Source: Sulfurovum sp.
Lineage (GTDB): Bacteria; Campylobacterota; Campylobacteria; Campylobacterales; Sulfurovaceae
Assembly: GCA_004377245.1 (NCBI GenBank)
Contig: SOIK01000059.1
Coordinates: 1-12,346 of the forward strand
Reading direction: 5' to 3'
Length of the DNA stretch: 12,346 nt
The position numbers and the translations under genes were made by a program. Positions within the stretch are counted from its first letter, which is position 1; each line of letters begins with the position of its first letter. Below the pieces are notes generated by a model that was given only the letters and a program-made list of their open reading frames with translations, searched no databases and was not told where the DNA came from. Shown one piece after another: positions 6,544 to 12,346 of this stretch.

Positions 6544-6735
6544 TTACTTCGATCTAGCAGCAGTTAATGCTGTCTGGATTCTTGCGATATCTTTTTTCGC
6601 TACTCTTAACTCAGTAGTGTTTGTTAACTGCATAGTCTTCTGCTTTGCACTTAATGTAAACAACTCAAGTTTTTTCTCTTTAAGCATCGCTAAAAGGTCT
6701 GCTTCACTTTTGTCTTTCAAATCAATATAGTTCAT
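6544..6735 (-). CDS. rpmC: 50S ribosomal protein L29
   Basis: A 63-residue two-helix protein at the tunnel exit, forming with L23 part of the docking site for SRP and trigger factor. It has the family pattern [20 protein letters not shown] (7-26) and [16 protein letters not shown] (42-57). The start at 6735 lies inside the end of rplP, overlapping it by 14 nt, the largest overlap of the cluster. The ribosome site AAAGGAT lies within the rplP coding end. Confidence 0.97.
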   Translation of the reverse strand: MNYIDLKDKSEADLLAMLKEKKLELFTLSAKQKTMQLTNTTELRVAKKDIARIQTALTAARSK

Positions 6736-7147
6736 TAGTATCCTTTAAAGCGACGATCTTACACTTAAATGGCATTTTATGAATTGCTAATGTGAGTGCT
6801 GCTCTTGCAAGCGTCTCTTCTACACCGGCCATTTCGAAAATAATTCTACCTGGCTTAATATTCATAACCCATTTATCAACACCACCTTTACCTTTACCCA
6901 TTCTTGTCTCTAATGGCTTAGCAGTAAGTGGCTTATCCGGGAAAACTCTGATCCAAGTTTTACCTGTTCTTGCAATTTTTCTAGTCATTGTAATACGCGC
7001 AGCTTCGATCTGTCTAGAATCAATTCTACCAGCTTCAGTTGCTTTGATCGCGATATCACCGAACTCAATTTTGTTACCTCTGAAAGATTTACCGCGATTA
7101 CGGCCTTTCATCTGTTTTCTCCATTTGGTTCTCTTAGGCATCAACAT
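6722..7147 (-). CDS. rplP: 50S ribosomal protein L16
   Basis: A 141-residue protein near the A-site tRNA elbow, needed late in 50S assembly. It starts [20 protein letters not shown] and contains [19 protein letters not shown] (59-77), [14 protein letters not shown] (81-94) and the [10 protein letters not shown] region. Two starts are possible, 7147 (MLM...) and 7141 (MPKR...). I keep 7147 because AGGTG stands 7 nt before it; this form also matches Campylobacter L16 as I remember it. It begins 2 nt after rpsC and overlaps rpmC by 14 nt. Confidence 0.97.
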   Translation of the reverse strand: MLMPKRTKWRKQMKGRNRGKSFRGNKIEFGDIAIKATEAGRIDSRQIEAARITMTRKIARTGKTWIRVFPDKPLTAKPLETRMGKGKGGVDKWVMNIKPGRIIFEMAGVEETLARAALTLAIHKMPFKCKIVALKDTNELY

Positions 7148-7149
7148 AA

Positions 7150-7848
7150 CTATTCACCTCTTTTTCTAGATGGTCTTCTGCCACCTTTTTTCTCTTCTTT
7201 TGGCTCCGCTTGGATACCTTTAGCAAGAACTTCACCTTTGAAGATCCAAACTTTGATACCAATGATTCCATAAGTAGTATGTGCTTCTGCAAAACCGTAA
7301 TCGATTTTAGCTCTAAGTGTATGAAGAGGAACTCTACCCTCTAAGTACCACTCAGTTCTTGCCATCTCAGCACCACCAAGACGACCAGATACAGAAACTT
7401 TGATCCCTTTTGCACCTGATTTAAGTGCACCCTGGATTACTTTTTTCATCGCTCTTCTGAAGGCAACTCTTCTTTCAAGTTGAGTTGCTACATTCTCAGC
7501 AGCCAGTTGACCTGAAGCTTGAGGACGTTTCTCTTCTTTAATGTTGATCGTTACATCTTTACCAAGCATCTTGATAAGTGTTGCTTTAAGCTTCTCAATG
7601 TCCGCACCTTTTTTCCCGATGATGATACCAGGACGCGCAGTTACGATGTTGATTCTTAATTTTTTAACAGTTCTTTCGATGATGATGTTAGAAACACCAG
7701 CATAGAAAAGTTCTTTTTTTAGGAATTTTCTGATTTTGTAATCTTCAGCGATAAAATCTGCTGTTCTACCTTTTGCCGGAAACCATCTTGATTCCCAGTT
7801 TCTGTTGATTCCAAGTCTAAGACCTATAGGATTTACTTTTTGACCCAT
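7150..7848 (-). CDS. rpsC: 30S ribosomal protein S3
   Basis: A 232-residue protein at the mRNA entry channel with helicase-assisting role. The N-terminus [20 protein letters not shown] is diagnostic. A type II KH domain with the GKKG motif at 78-81 lies within [17 protein letters not shown]; the C-terminal S3 domain includes [20 protein letters not shown] and [16 protein letters not shown]. The tail is rich in K, R and E. Length is the usual 232-235. It begins 1 nt after the rplV stop. Confidence 0.98.
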   Translation of the reverse strand: MGQKVNPIGLRLGINRNWESRWFPAKGRTADFIAEDYKIRKFLKKELFYAGVSNIIIERTVKKLRINIVTARPGIIIGKKGADIEKLKATLIKMLGKDVTINIKEEKRPQASGQLAAENVATQLERRVAFRRAMKKVIQGALKSGAKGIKVSVSGRLGGAEMARTEWYLEGRVPLHTLRAKIDYGFAEAHTTYGIIGIKVWIFKGEVLAKGIQAEPKEEKKGGRRPSRKRGE

Positions 7849-7849
7849 A

Positions 7850-8188
7850 TTATGCGTCCTCCCCAGTTTTTTCAGCTACGCCAACTTCTACTAAAATGTG
7901 CGCTGTTGGTTTAATGATTCTAGAAGCTGTACCTCTAGCTCTTGGTCTCCATCTTTTCATTACCGCTGCTTTGTCAACTCTACAAGAAGTGATTGTTACT
8001 TCTTCTGGTTCAAAGTCGCCGTTAGCAACTGCAGATGCAATTACTTTAGAAACGATACCCGCTGCTTTGTTAGGCATAAACTCTAACGCTGCAAGTGCAA
8101 GTTCAGCATTCATACCCTGAACTTCTCTAGCGATAAGTCTAGCTTTAGTAGGTGAAACTCTTACGAATTTTAATAATGCTCTACTCAT
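7850..8188 (-). CDS. rplV: 50S ribosomal protein L22
   Basis: A 112-residue protein whose long beta-hairpin lines the peptide exit tunnel and forms the constriction with L4, a site of macrolide resistance changes. It has [18 protein letters not shown] (9-26), the helix block [20 protein letters not shown], and the hairpin [20 protein letters not shown] at about 78-97. No hairpin deletion or insertion is evident. Single-nt gaps separate it from rpsS and rpsC. Confidence 0.98.
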   Translation of the reverse strand: MSRALLKFVRVSPTKARLIAREVQGMNAELALAALEFMPNKAAGIVSKVIASAVANGDFEPEEVTITSCRVDKAAVMKRWRPRARGTASRIIKPTAHILVEVGVAEKTGEDA

Positions 8189-8189
8189 A

Positions 8190-8468
8190 TTAACCTACCT
8201 TCTTCTGAACAGAACCTTTGTGGCCCTTAAATGTTCTTGTTGGTGCAAATTCACCAAGTTTATAACCTACGTGGTTCTCTGTAATGAACACAGGGATGAA
8301 TTGTCTACCATTGTGCACATTGATTGTCAAACCGATAAACTCAGGGAAGATCACAGATCTTCTTGACCAAGTTTTAATAGGCTTCTTTGAACCTTCTTCT
8401 TTTGCTTTAAGCACTTTTTTCATTAGGTGACCATCGATAAATGGACCTTTTTTTGTCGATCTTGCCAT
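8190..8468 (-). CDS. rpsS: 30S ribosomal protein S19
   Basis: A 92-residue head protein that forms a complex with S13 near the A and P sites and makes inter-subunit bridges. It begins [19 protein letters not shown] and shows [20 protein letters not shown] (about 34-53), [20 protein letters not shown] and the end [12 protein letters not shown]. Length equals that of E. coli S19 (92). It follows rplB by 11 nt with AAGGGG ahead of the ATG. Confidence 0.98.
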   Translation of the reverse strand: MARSTKKGPFIDGHLMKKVLKAKEEGSKKPIKTWSRRSVIFPEFIGLTINVHNGRQFIPVFITENHVGYKLGEFAPTRTFKGHKGSVQKKVG

Positions 8469-8479
8469 ATCTTAGCCCC

Positions 8480-9307
8480 TTACTTTTTCTTCTTAGAGAT
8501 AATTAACTTATCACTAGCTTGTTTTTTACGAGTCTTGTAACCCTTAGTTGGCATACCCCATGGAGATACCGGGTGACGACCTGAGTTCGTTTTACCTTCA
8601 CCACCACCGTGTGGGTGATCGATAGGGTTCATTGCAGAACCACGTGTTTGTGGTCTAATACCAAGGTGTCTGCTTCTACCAGCTTTACCGATAACGATGT
8701 TAGAAAAGTCTTCGTTACCAACAGTACCGATAGTCGCTAAACATTCACCAAGGATATATCTCATCTCACTTGAAGGAAGTCTAAGAGAAACGTATTTACC
8801 GTCTCTACCCATGATCTGTGCATAACCACCCGCTGAACGTGCGATCTGACCACCATGACCTGGACTCATTTCAATGTTGTGAACCAATGTTCCTACAGGA
8901 ATGTTTTTCAACTTCATTGTGTTACCGGTTTTAATATCAAGACCTGACTCTGCAGACATGATCTTATCACCTACATTAAGACCTTTTGGTTGAAGTACAT
9001 ATCTTCTGTCACCATCAACATATTTGATAAGACAAATTCTACAGTTTCTGTACGGATCGTACTCAACAGTTGCTACTGTACCTTCGATGTTAAATTTATT
9101 TCTTTTAAAATCAATGATTCTATAAAGTTTTTTAGCACCTGCTTCTCTGTGACGAGAAGTGATTCTACCGTTACTATTTCTACCTGCAGATCTTGGAAGA
9201 TTTTTAAGTAGTGCTCTAACGCTTGCTTTAGCAGTGATATCACCACTGTCAAGGTTTGTCATATAACGACGTGAAGGTGTGGTTGGTTTGTATGTTTTAA
9301 TTGCCAT
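8480..9307 (-). CDS. rplB: 50S ribosomal protein L2
   Basis: A 275-residue primary 23S rRNA-binding protein required for subunit joining and peptidyl transferase activity. It starts [20 protein letters not shown], continues with the OB fold and SH3-like barrel ([34 protein letters not shown]) and has the signature DHPHGGG at 230-236 with the conserved histidine, followed by [18 protein letters not shown]. The basic C-terminal tail ends in KKKK. Length matches the family (273-277). Confidence 0.98.
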   Translation of the reverse strand: MAIKTYKPTTPSRRYMTNLDSGDITAKASVRALLKNLPRSAGRNSNGRITSRHREAGAKKLYRIIDFKRNKFNIEGTVATVEYDPYRNCRICLIKYVDGDRRYVLQPKGLNVGDKIMSAESGLDIKTGNTMKLKNIPVGTLVHNIEMSPGHGGQIARSAGGYAQIMGRDGKYVSLRLPSSEMRYILGECLATIGTVGNEDFSNIVIGKAGRSRHLGIRPQTRGSAMNPIDHPHGGGEGKTNSGRHPVSPWGMPTKGYKTRKKQASDKLIISKKKK

Positions 9308-9316
9308 CTACTATCC

Positions 9317-9598
9317 TTATACCGCTAAGCTTTCGATTTTTGCATCTTCTGGAAGCTTGACATAGAACTTTTTAAGATCTGGTCTTTTTCCTTCGATACC
9401 TTTAAATCTTTTCACTTTACCGTTTACTCTCATAGAGTTAACTCTAAGTGGATTGATCCCGAAGAATTCTCTAAAGACTTCTTTAAGACCATTTTTAGTC
9501 ATTCTTGGAGTTGTTTGAACTACGATGACACCATCTTCTTGAAGAGCCAAACTCTTCTCTGTATACATAATTGCTTTAATATCTGTAATATCTGCCAT
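9317..9598 (-). CDS. rplW: 50S ribosomal protein L23
   Basis: A 93-residue early-assembly protein at the tunnel exit that docks trigger factor and SRP. Visible are [18 protein letters not shown] near the N-terminus, [20 protein letters not shown] (36-55) and [21 protein letters not shown]. Its length is normal. It lies 1 nt from the rplD stop and 9 nt from the rplB start, in the fixed S10-operon order. Confidence 0.97.
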   Translation of the reverse strand: MADITDIKAIMYTEKSLALQEDGVIVVQTTPRMTKNGLKEVFREFFGINPLRVNSMRVNGKVKRFKGIEGKRPDLKKFYVKLPEDAKIESLAV

Positions 9599-9599
9599 C

Positions 9600-10193
9600 T
9601 TAAGCCTCTTTAGTCAATTTGTCAAATACAGCTTTTTCGATCACGATTGAGTGATATGCAGCTGCAAGATAAGCATTAAGCTCATTTGATTCAATAAGGT
9701 ATGCGTTTTGGAGGTTTCTGAATGCTAAGAAAGTCTTATCATCGATCATCTCTTTCACTACAAGTACATCTCTTTGCTCTAGGCCATTTACAAATGCCAA
9801 TGCATCTTTTGTTTTACCTGATTCAACTGTGATAGAGTCAACAACAAAAACTTTTTCGTTTGCTGCCATCTCTGCTAGTGCATGATAGAGTGCAAGTTTC
9901 TTTTGCTTTTTGTTTACTTTTTGATCATAGTTCTTGTTTGTGCTTGGTCCAAATGCAACACCACCACCAACAAAGATCGGAGATCTTAGTGAACCTGCTC
10001 TTGCACGTCCGCCACCTTTTTGAGCCCATGGCTTCTTACCACCACCACGTACATCAGATCTAGTTTTAGTCTGTGCTGTGTTAGCTCTAAGTCCAGCTGC
10101 ATACGCTTTACAATAAAGGTAAAGGTTATGTGGGTGAACTTCCAAAAATGCTTGTGGAAGGTCAGTTGTTTTAATTATTACTGGTTTACTCAT
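9600..10193 (-). CDS. rplD: 50S ribosomal protein L4
   Basis: A 197-residue protein whose extended loop forms the tunnel constriction with L22. The loop [19 protein letters not shown] (50-68) is present, then [21 protein letters not shown]. The N-terminus before HPHNLYLY is short compared with Campylobacter L4 as I recall it. In E. coli L4 also represses its own S10 operon by binding the leader; that control is not known in this phylum, but a foldable leader precedes rpsJ here. Its ATG overlaps the rplC stop by 4 nt (ATGA), suggesting coupled translation. Confidence 0.97.
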   Translation of the reverse strand: MSKPVIIKTTDLPQAFLEVHPHNLYLYCKAYAAGLRANTAQTKTRSDVRGGGKKPWAQKGGGRARAGSLRSPIFVGGGVAFGPSTNKNYDQKVNKKQKKLALYHALAEMAANEKVFVVDSITVESGKTKDALAFVNGLEQRDVLVVKEMIDDKTFLAFRNLQNAYLIESNELNAYLAAAYHSIVIEKAVFDKLTKEA

Positions 10194-10771
10194 TTAACAA
10201 TCCTTACCAATCCTCTAGCCCCATTGTGACCAGGAATTGAACCTTTTAATACTAAGATGCCGTTTTCAGCATCAAATGACAGAACGTCATTTTTAACAGT
10301 AACTTTAGTGTTACCATATTGACCAGGCATTTTTTTACCTTTTTGAACACGTCCAGGCCACTCGGCATTACCGATAGAACCGATACGTCTACCCATTCTG
10401 TGTCCGTGTGAACCAGGTCCACCACCAAAGTTGTGACGTTTCATACCACCAGAAAAACCTCTACCCTTTGTGTTAAGAGATGTTTTTACTGATGAAGCTT
10501 CTGCTAGTGCTGCTGTGCTTAAATCGCCAGCTTCAGTACCTTCAGCTACTTCAATAGTCATAAATTTGTTAAACTCTTTAGAAACATTAAATTTAGTCTG
10601 TTGACCTTCAATGCTCTTATTGAGTTTCTTAGAGCTGTTATAGGCAACAAGTGCTTTTCCGTCTTCTTTCACTTCACAAACTTTCGCCTCAACGACTCTT
10701 AGAAGTGTAACTGGAACACTTGGTACATCAACAGTTCTGCTCATACCAATTTTTTCTATAATAAATTCCAT
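10190..10771 (-). CDS. rplC: 50S ribosomal protein L3
   Basis: A 193-residue assembly initiator whose loop reaches toward the peptidyl transferase centre. The signature [20 protein letters not shown] is at 103-122, followed by [11 protein letters not shown] and [15 protein letters not shown]. The N-terminus [13 protein letters not shown] is a diverged version of the usual GxxGxKxGMTQ, which I associate with Campylobacterota. It lies 9 nt after rpsJ, with AGGAG ahead of the ATG, and overlaps rplD by 4 nt. Confidence 0.97.
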   Translation of the reverse strand: MEFIIEKIGMSRTVDVPSVPVTLLRVVEAKVCEVKEDGKALVAYNSSKKLNKSIEGQQTKFNVSKEFNKFMTIEVAEGTEAGDLSTAALAEASSVKTSLNTKGRGFSGGMKRHNFGGGPGSHGHRMGRRIGSIGNAEWPGRVQKGKKMPGQYGNTKVTVKNDVLSFDAENGILVLKGSIPGHNGARGLVRIVK

Positions 10772-10780
10772 TCTCTACTC

Positions 10781-11092
10781 CTACTTGTCCATTGATCTGA
10801 TTTCAACTTCGATTTCAGGTGCTAGATCCAACTTCATAAGTGAATCAATAGTATCTGAAGTAGCCGAAACGATGTCGATCATTCTTCCATGAATTCTGAT
10901 CTCAAATTGCTCACGAGCGTCTTTGTTGACGTGTGGTGATTTAAGAACCGTATAACGCTTCAATTTAGTTGGCATTGGAATCGGCCCTATAATTTCTGCA
11001 CCTGTACGTTTAACTGCATCTACGATCGCAGCAACTGATCTGTCTAATACACGATGATCATAAGCTTTAAGCTTTAATCTAATCTTTTCCAT
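10781..11092 (-). CDS. rpsJ: 30S ribosomal protein S10 (NusE)
   Basis: A 103-residue head protein of the small subunit; in other bacteria it also pairs with NusB in transcription antitermination and binds NusG. It has the motifs [18 protein letters not shown] (7-24), GPIPMPTK (36-43), [13 protein letters not shown] (52-64) and IHGRMIDI. Length equals E. coli S10. It is the first gene of the cluster, behind a good promoter about 80 nt upstream. No tuf or fusA lies before it in the window; the upstream neighbour is a divergent ATPase gene. Confidence 0.98.
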   Translation of the reverse strand: MEKIRLKLKAYDHRVLDRSVAAIVDAVKRTGAEIIGPIPMPTKLKRYTVLKSPHVNKDAREQFEIRIHGRMIDIVSATSDTIDSLMKLDLAPEIEVEIRSMDK

Positions 11093-11113
11093 ATTTACCC
11101 TTTGAAAGAACTC

Positions 11114-11165
11114 GTTAGCTTAGGTGCCTACACACGGGGTTTTAACCCCCTAACATAAATTTAGG
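11114..11165 (-). promoter_or_regulatory. Foldable 5' leader of the rpsJ operon
   Basis: The minus-strand RNA pairs GUUAG (11154-11150) with CUAAC (11118-11114), enclosing a strong hairpin GGGGUU-AA-AACCCC (11149-11136) directly next to the closing stem, plus a small UAGG-CA-CCUA hairpin (11130-11121). An alternative stem CCUAA (11165-11161) with UUAGG (11153-11149) uses the same bases, so the two folds exclude each other. The Shine-Dalgarno-like AAAGGG stands just after this region. This is the layout of a regulatory leader, but I match it to no known family. Confidence 0.45.
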
Positions 11166-11172
11166 AACGCGA

Positions 11173-11201
11173 ATTATACCCAAACTTTTTGAAAGGTGCA
11201 A
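11173..11201 (-). promoter_or_regulatory. Promoter of the rpsJ operon (TTGCAC - 17 bp - TATAAT)
   Basis: On the minus strand a perfect TATAAT (11178-11173) is preceded at 17-bp spacing by TTGCAC (11201-11196), sharing TTG with the -35 consensus. A start near 11166 gives a 5' leader of about 74 nt before the rpsJ ATG. It is the only well-formed promoter seen for the whole 20-protein run and lies in a 184-bp divergent intergenic region. Confidence 0.8.
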
Positions 11202-11222
11202 TACTATTCAGTCTAAAAACGC

Positions 11223-11228
11223 TACAAT
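11223..11228 (+). promoter_or_regulatory. Possible -10 box for the ATPase gene (TACAAT)
   Basis: TACAAT matches five of six bases of the -10 consensus and lies 48 bp before the ATPase ATG, in AT-rich sequence. No good -35 element stands at the right distance, which is common in Campylobacterota. Its spacing from the rpsJ promoter means the two promoters run back to back. Confidence 0.3.
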
Positions 11229-11276
11229 ACAGAAAAATATTTCCTTTTAATAAGGAACAATATCAGATGGATACCT

Positions 11277-12346
11277 ATGAATTTACTTGAATATTATCAA
11301 AATCAACATCCTGTCAGTGACAATTATGTCACCAGAAAATGTCAACTCCCACCCAAAGGTGATATCAACCTCTATGGGGTACGTGGTGCGGGGAAAACCT
11401 CTATGGTCCTGGACCTGCTCTCCCAAGAGGATGAAGAGACAACACTCTACATAGACCTGGAGGACCCGAACCTTGTTTTCAATCCTCTCTCTACACTTGC
11501 CCTGCAACAGTTCATAGACCGCACAGGTATCACCCTGCTTATCTTGGATCACTATAAAGAAGGCACTCTTCCTACTTTTCCCAATGTAGAGAGACTCATC
11601 GTCCTCTCACGCATCAAACTGGCAGATAAAACACTCACTCCTGTTGAGCTTTTTCCTCTAGACTATGAAGAGTTTCTTGCTTTCGAGACCACCTCAGCAC
11701 AGAGCAGAGGATTTAACCATTTCTTACGCTCAGGGACACTGCCTCTGCTTGCACGTTCCCAAAAAACCAACATACAGGCGATGAAAACTTTTTTGCAAAG
11801 CTCCTTTGATGAAAATGAGCAAAAGCTACTCCTCATCCTGGCACAGCACCACACCAAGCACCTCACCACCCATCAGATCTACACTTTTGCCAAAGAGAAG
11901 TTCAAAGTCTCCAAAGATTGGCTCTACAAAACGATGAATCTTTTTACTCAAGAGAAACTTGTACTATTTATAGATGACAGGTACCAGAAATCCGGAAAGA
12001 AGATGCTGCTGTTTGACTTTGCCTTTGCCAAGTACCTCACCATGGGTCAGCCCTTCATCATACAGTTTGACACCATGATAGCCCTAGCCCTCATGAAACA
12101 CCACATTGATGTACAAACCCTGGGTATCCATGGGTATGTAACTGGGGAGAATGAACTTATCATCCCTGCACCCTTTGAGAGTGAGGAGAGTCTCTGGGTA
12201 AAATCACAAAACAAGTTTTCACTTTACAAAAAGTATGGTATTAAAAAAGTAACCATCGTGACGGTAGCAAACGCTTACGAATACGATATAGAAAAATTAC
12301 ATTTTGAAGCCTTACCGTTTGATGAGTGGAGTGTTATTAGTGATGA
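11277..12346 (+). CDS. P-loop ATPase of the AAA_14/DUF4143 type (partial; 3' end outside window)
   Basis: 356 codons are visible with no stop. Walker A is GVRGAGKT (34-41). A probable Walker B is LLILDHY (87-93), where the usual DE is Asp91-His92. PVELFPLDYEEFLAFE (122-137) matches the PLsfxEFL-type segment after the ATPase core of AAA_14 proteins. A winged-helix-like stretch follows (about 185-232), and from about 260 a C-terminal domain resembling DUF4143, with WVKSQ (307-311) where related proteins have an EVK-type nuclease motif, and KYGIKKVTIVT (319-329). The cellular role of this family is not established. It is transcribed away from rpsJ and uses more C/G-ended codons (CTC, CTG, ACC) than the ribosomal genes. 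The start at 11277 is the first in-frame ATG, but its ribosome site is poorly placed. Confidence 0.85.
   Translation, partial: MNLLEYYQNQHPVSDNYVTRKCQLPPKGDINLYGVRGAGKTSMVLDLLSQEDEETTLYIDLEDPNLVFNPLSTLALQQFIDRTGITLLILDHYKEGTLPTFPNVERLIVLSRIKLADKTLTPVELFPLDYEEFLAFETTSAQSRGFNHFLRSGTLPLLARSQKTNIQAMKTFLQSSFDENEQKLLLILAQHHTKHLTTHQIYTFAKEKFKVSKDWLYKTMNLFTQEKLVLFIDDRYQKSGKKMLLFDFAFAKYLTMGQPFIIQFDTMIALALMKHHIDVQTLGIHGYVTGENELIIPAPFESEESLWVKSQNKFSLYKKYGIKKVTIVTVANAYEYDIEKLHFEALPFDEWSVISD

Noticed and set aside
11283..11869. Minus-strand open frames at 11283-11552 and 11663-11869
   Set aside because: They lie opposite a continuous 356-codon ATPase frame with a clear P-loop motif and show no family features.
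1..12346. CRISPR array, insertion sequence, tRNA or rRNA genes
   Set aside because: No regularly spaced repeats, terminal inverted repeats with a transposase, T-loop motifs or rRNA sequence were seen.

Overview
The window is a nearly complete S10-spc ribosomal protein cluster from a bacterium, read on the minus strand. It runs from rpsJ at the right to infA and the first 18 codons of rpmJ at the left edge. A divergent plus-strand ATPase gene begins to the right of rpsJ and runs off the window. Protein sequences, gene order (secY-map-infA-rpmJ), zinc-type S14, the absence of rpmD and the AT-rich base composition all point to Campylobacterota. Several proteins (L16 starting MLMPKRTK, L3 starting [13 protein letters not shown], SecY starting MGNALTQKILITLGF) resemble Campylobacter/Sulfurovum-type sequences as I remember them. 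A Sulfurovum/Sulfurimonas-like organism is my best guess; this is inference, not a database match.

Layout from right to left, in the direction of transcription. At 11277-12346 (+) is a 5' partial gene for a P-loop ATPase with a DUF4143-like C-terminus. At 11093-11276 is a divergent intergenic region with a clear promoter for rpsJ and a short leader that can fold in two ways. At 5132-11092 are rpsJ, rplC, rplD, rplW, rplB, rpsS, rplV, rpsC, rplP, rpmC, rpsQ, rplN, rplX and rplE. At 470-5132 are rpsN, rpsH, rplF, rplR, rpsE, rplO, secY, map and infA. All 23 complete genes have gaps of 13 nt or less or short overlaps, except the 60 nt before infA. No terminator or strong promoter was seen inside the run, so it probably forms one long transcript.

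The genes work together. They encode 20 ribosomal proteins, the SecY protein channel, methionine aminopeptidase (trims the initiator Met of new proteins) and initiation factor IF1. Ribosome assembly, translation initiation, N-terminal processing and membrane insertion are therefore co-expressed.

The least ordinary part is the 415-nt gap between infA and rpmJ (55-469). It has minus-strand -10 boxes, an approximately 290-nt potential rpmJ leader with a three-way-junction-like fold, a 12-bp perfect palindrome, a large inverted repeat, and on the opposite strand a hairpin plus T-run that looks like an intrinsic terminator. I could not match it to a known RNA class. It and the bistable rpsJ leader are the best candidates for undescribed regulation. 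I see no mobile element, CRISPR array, tRNA or rRNA.
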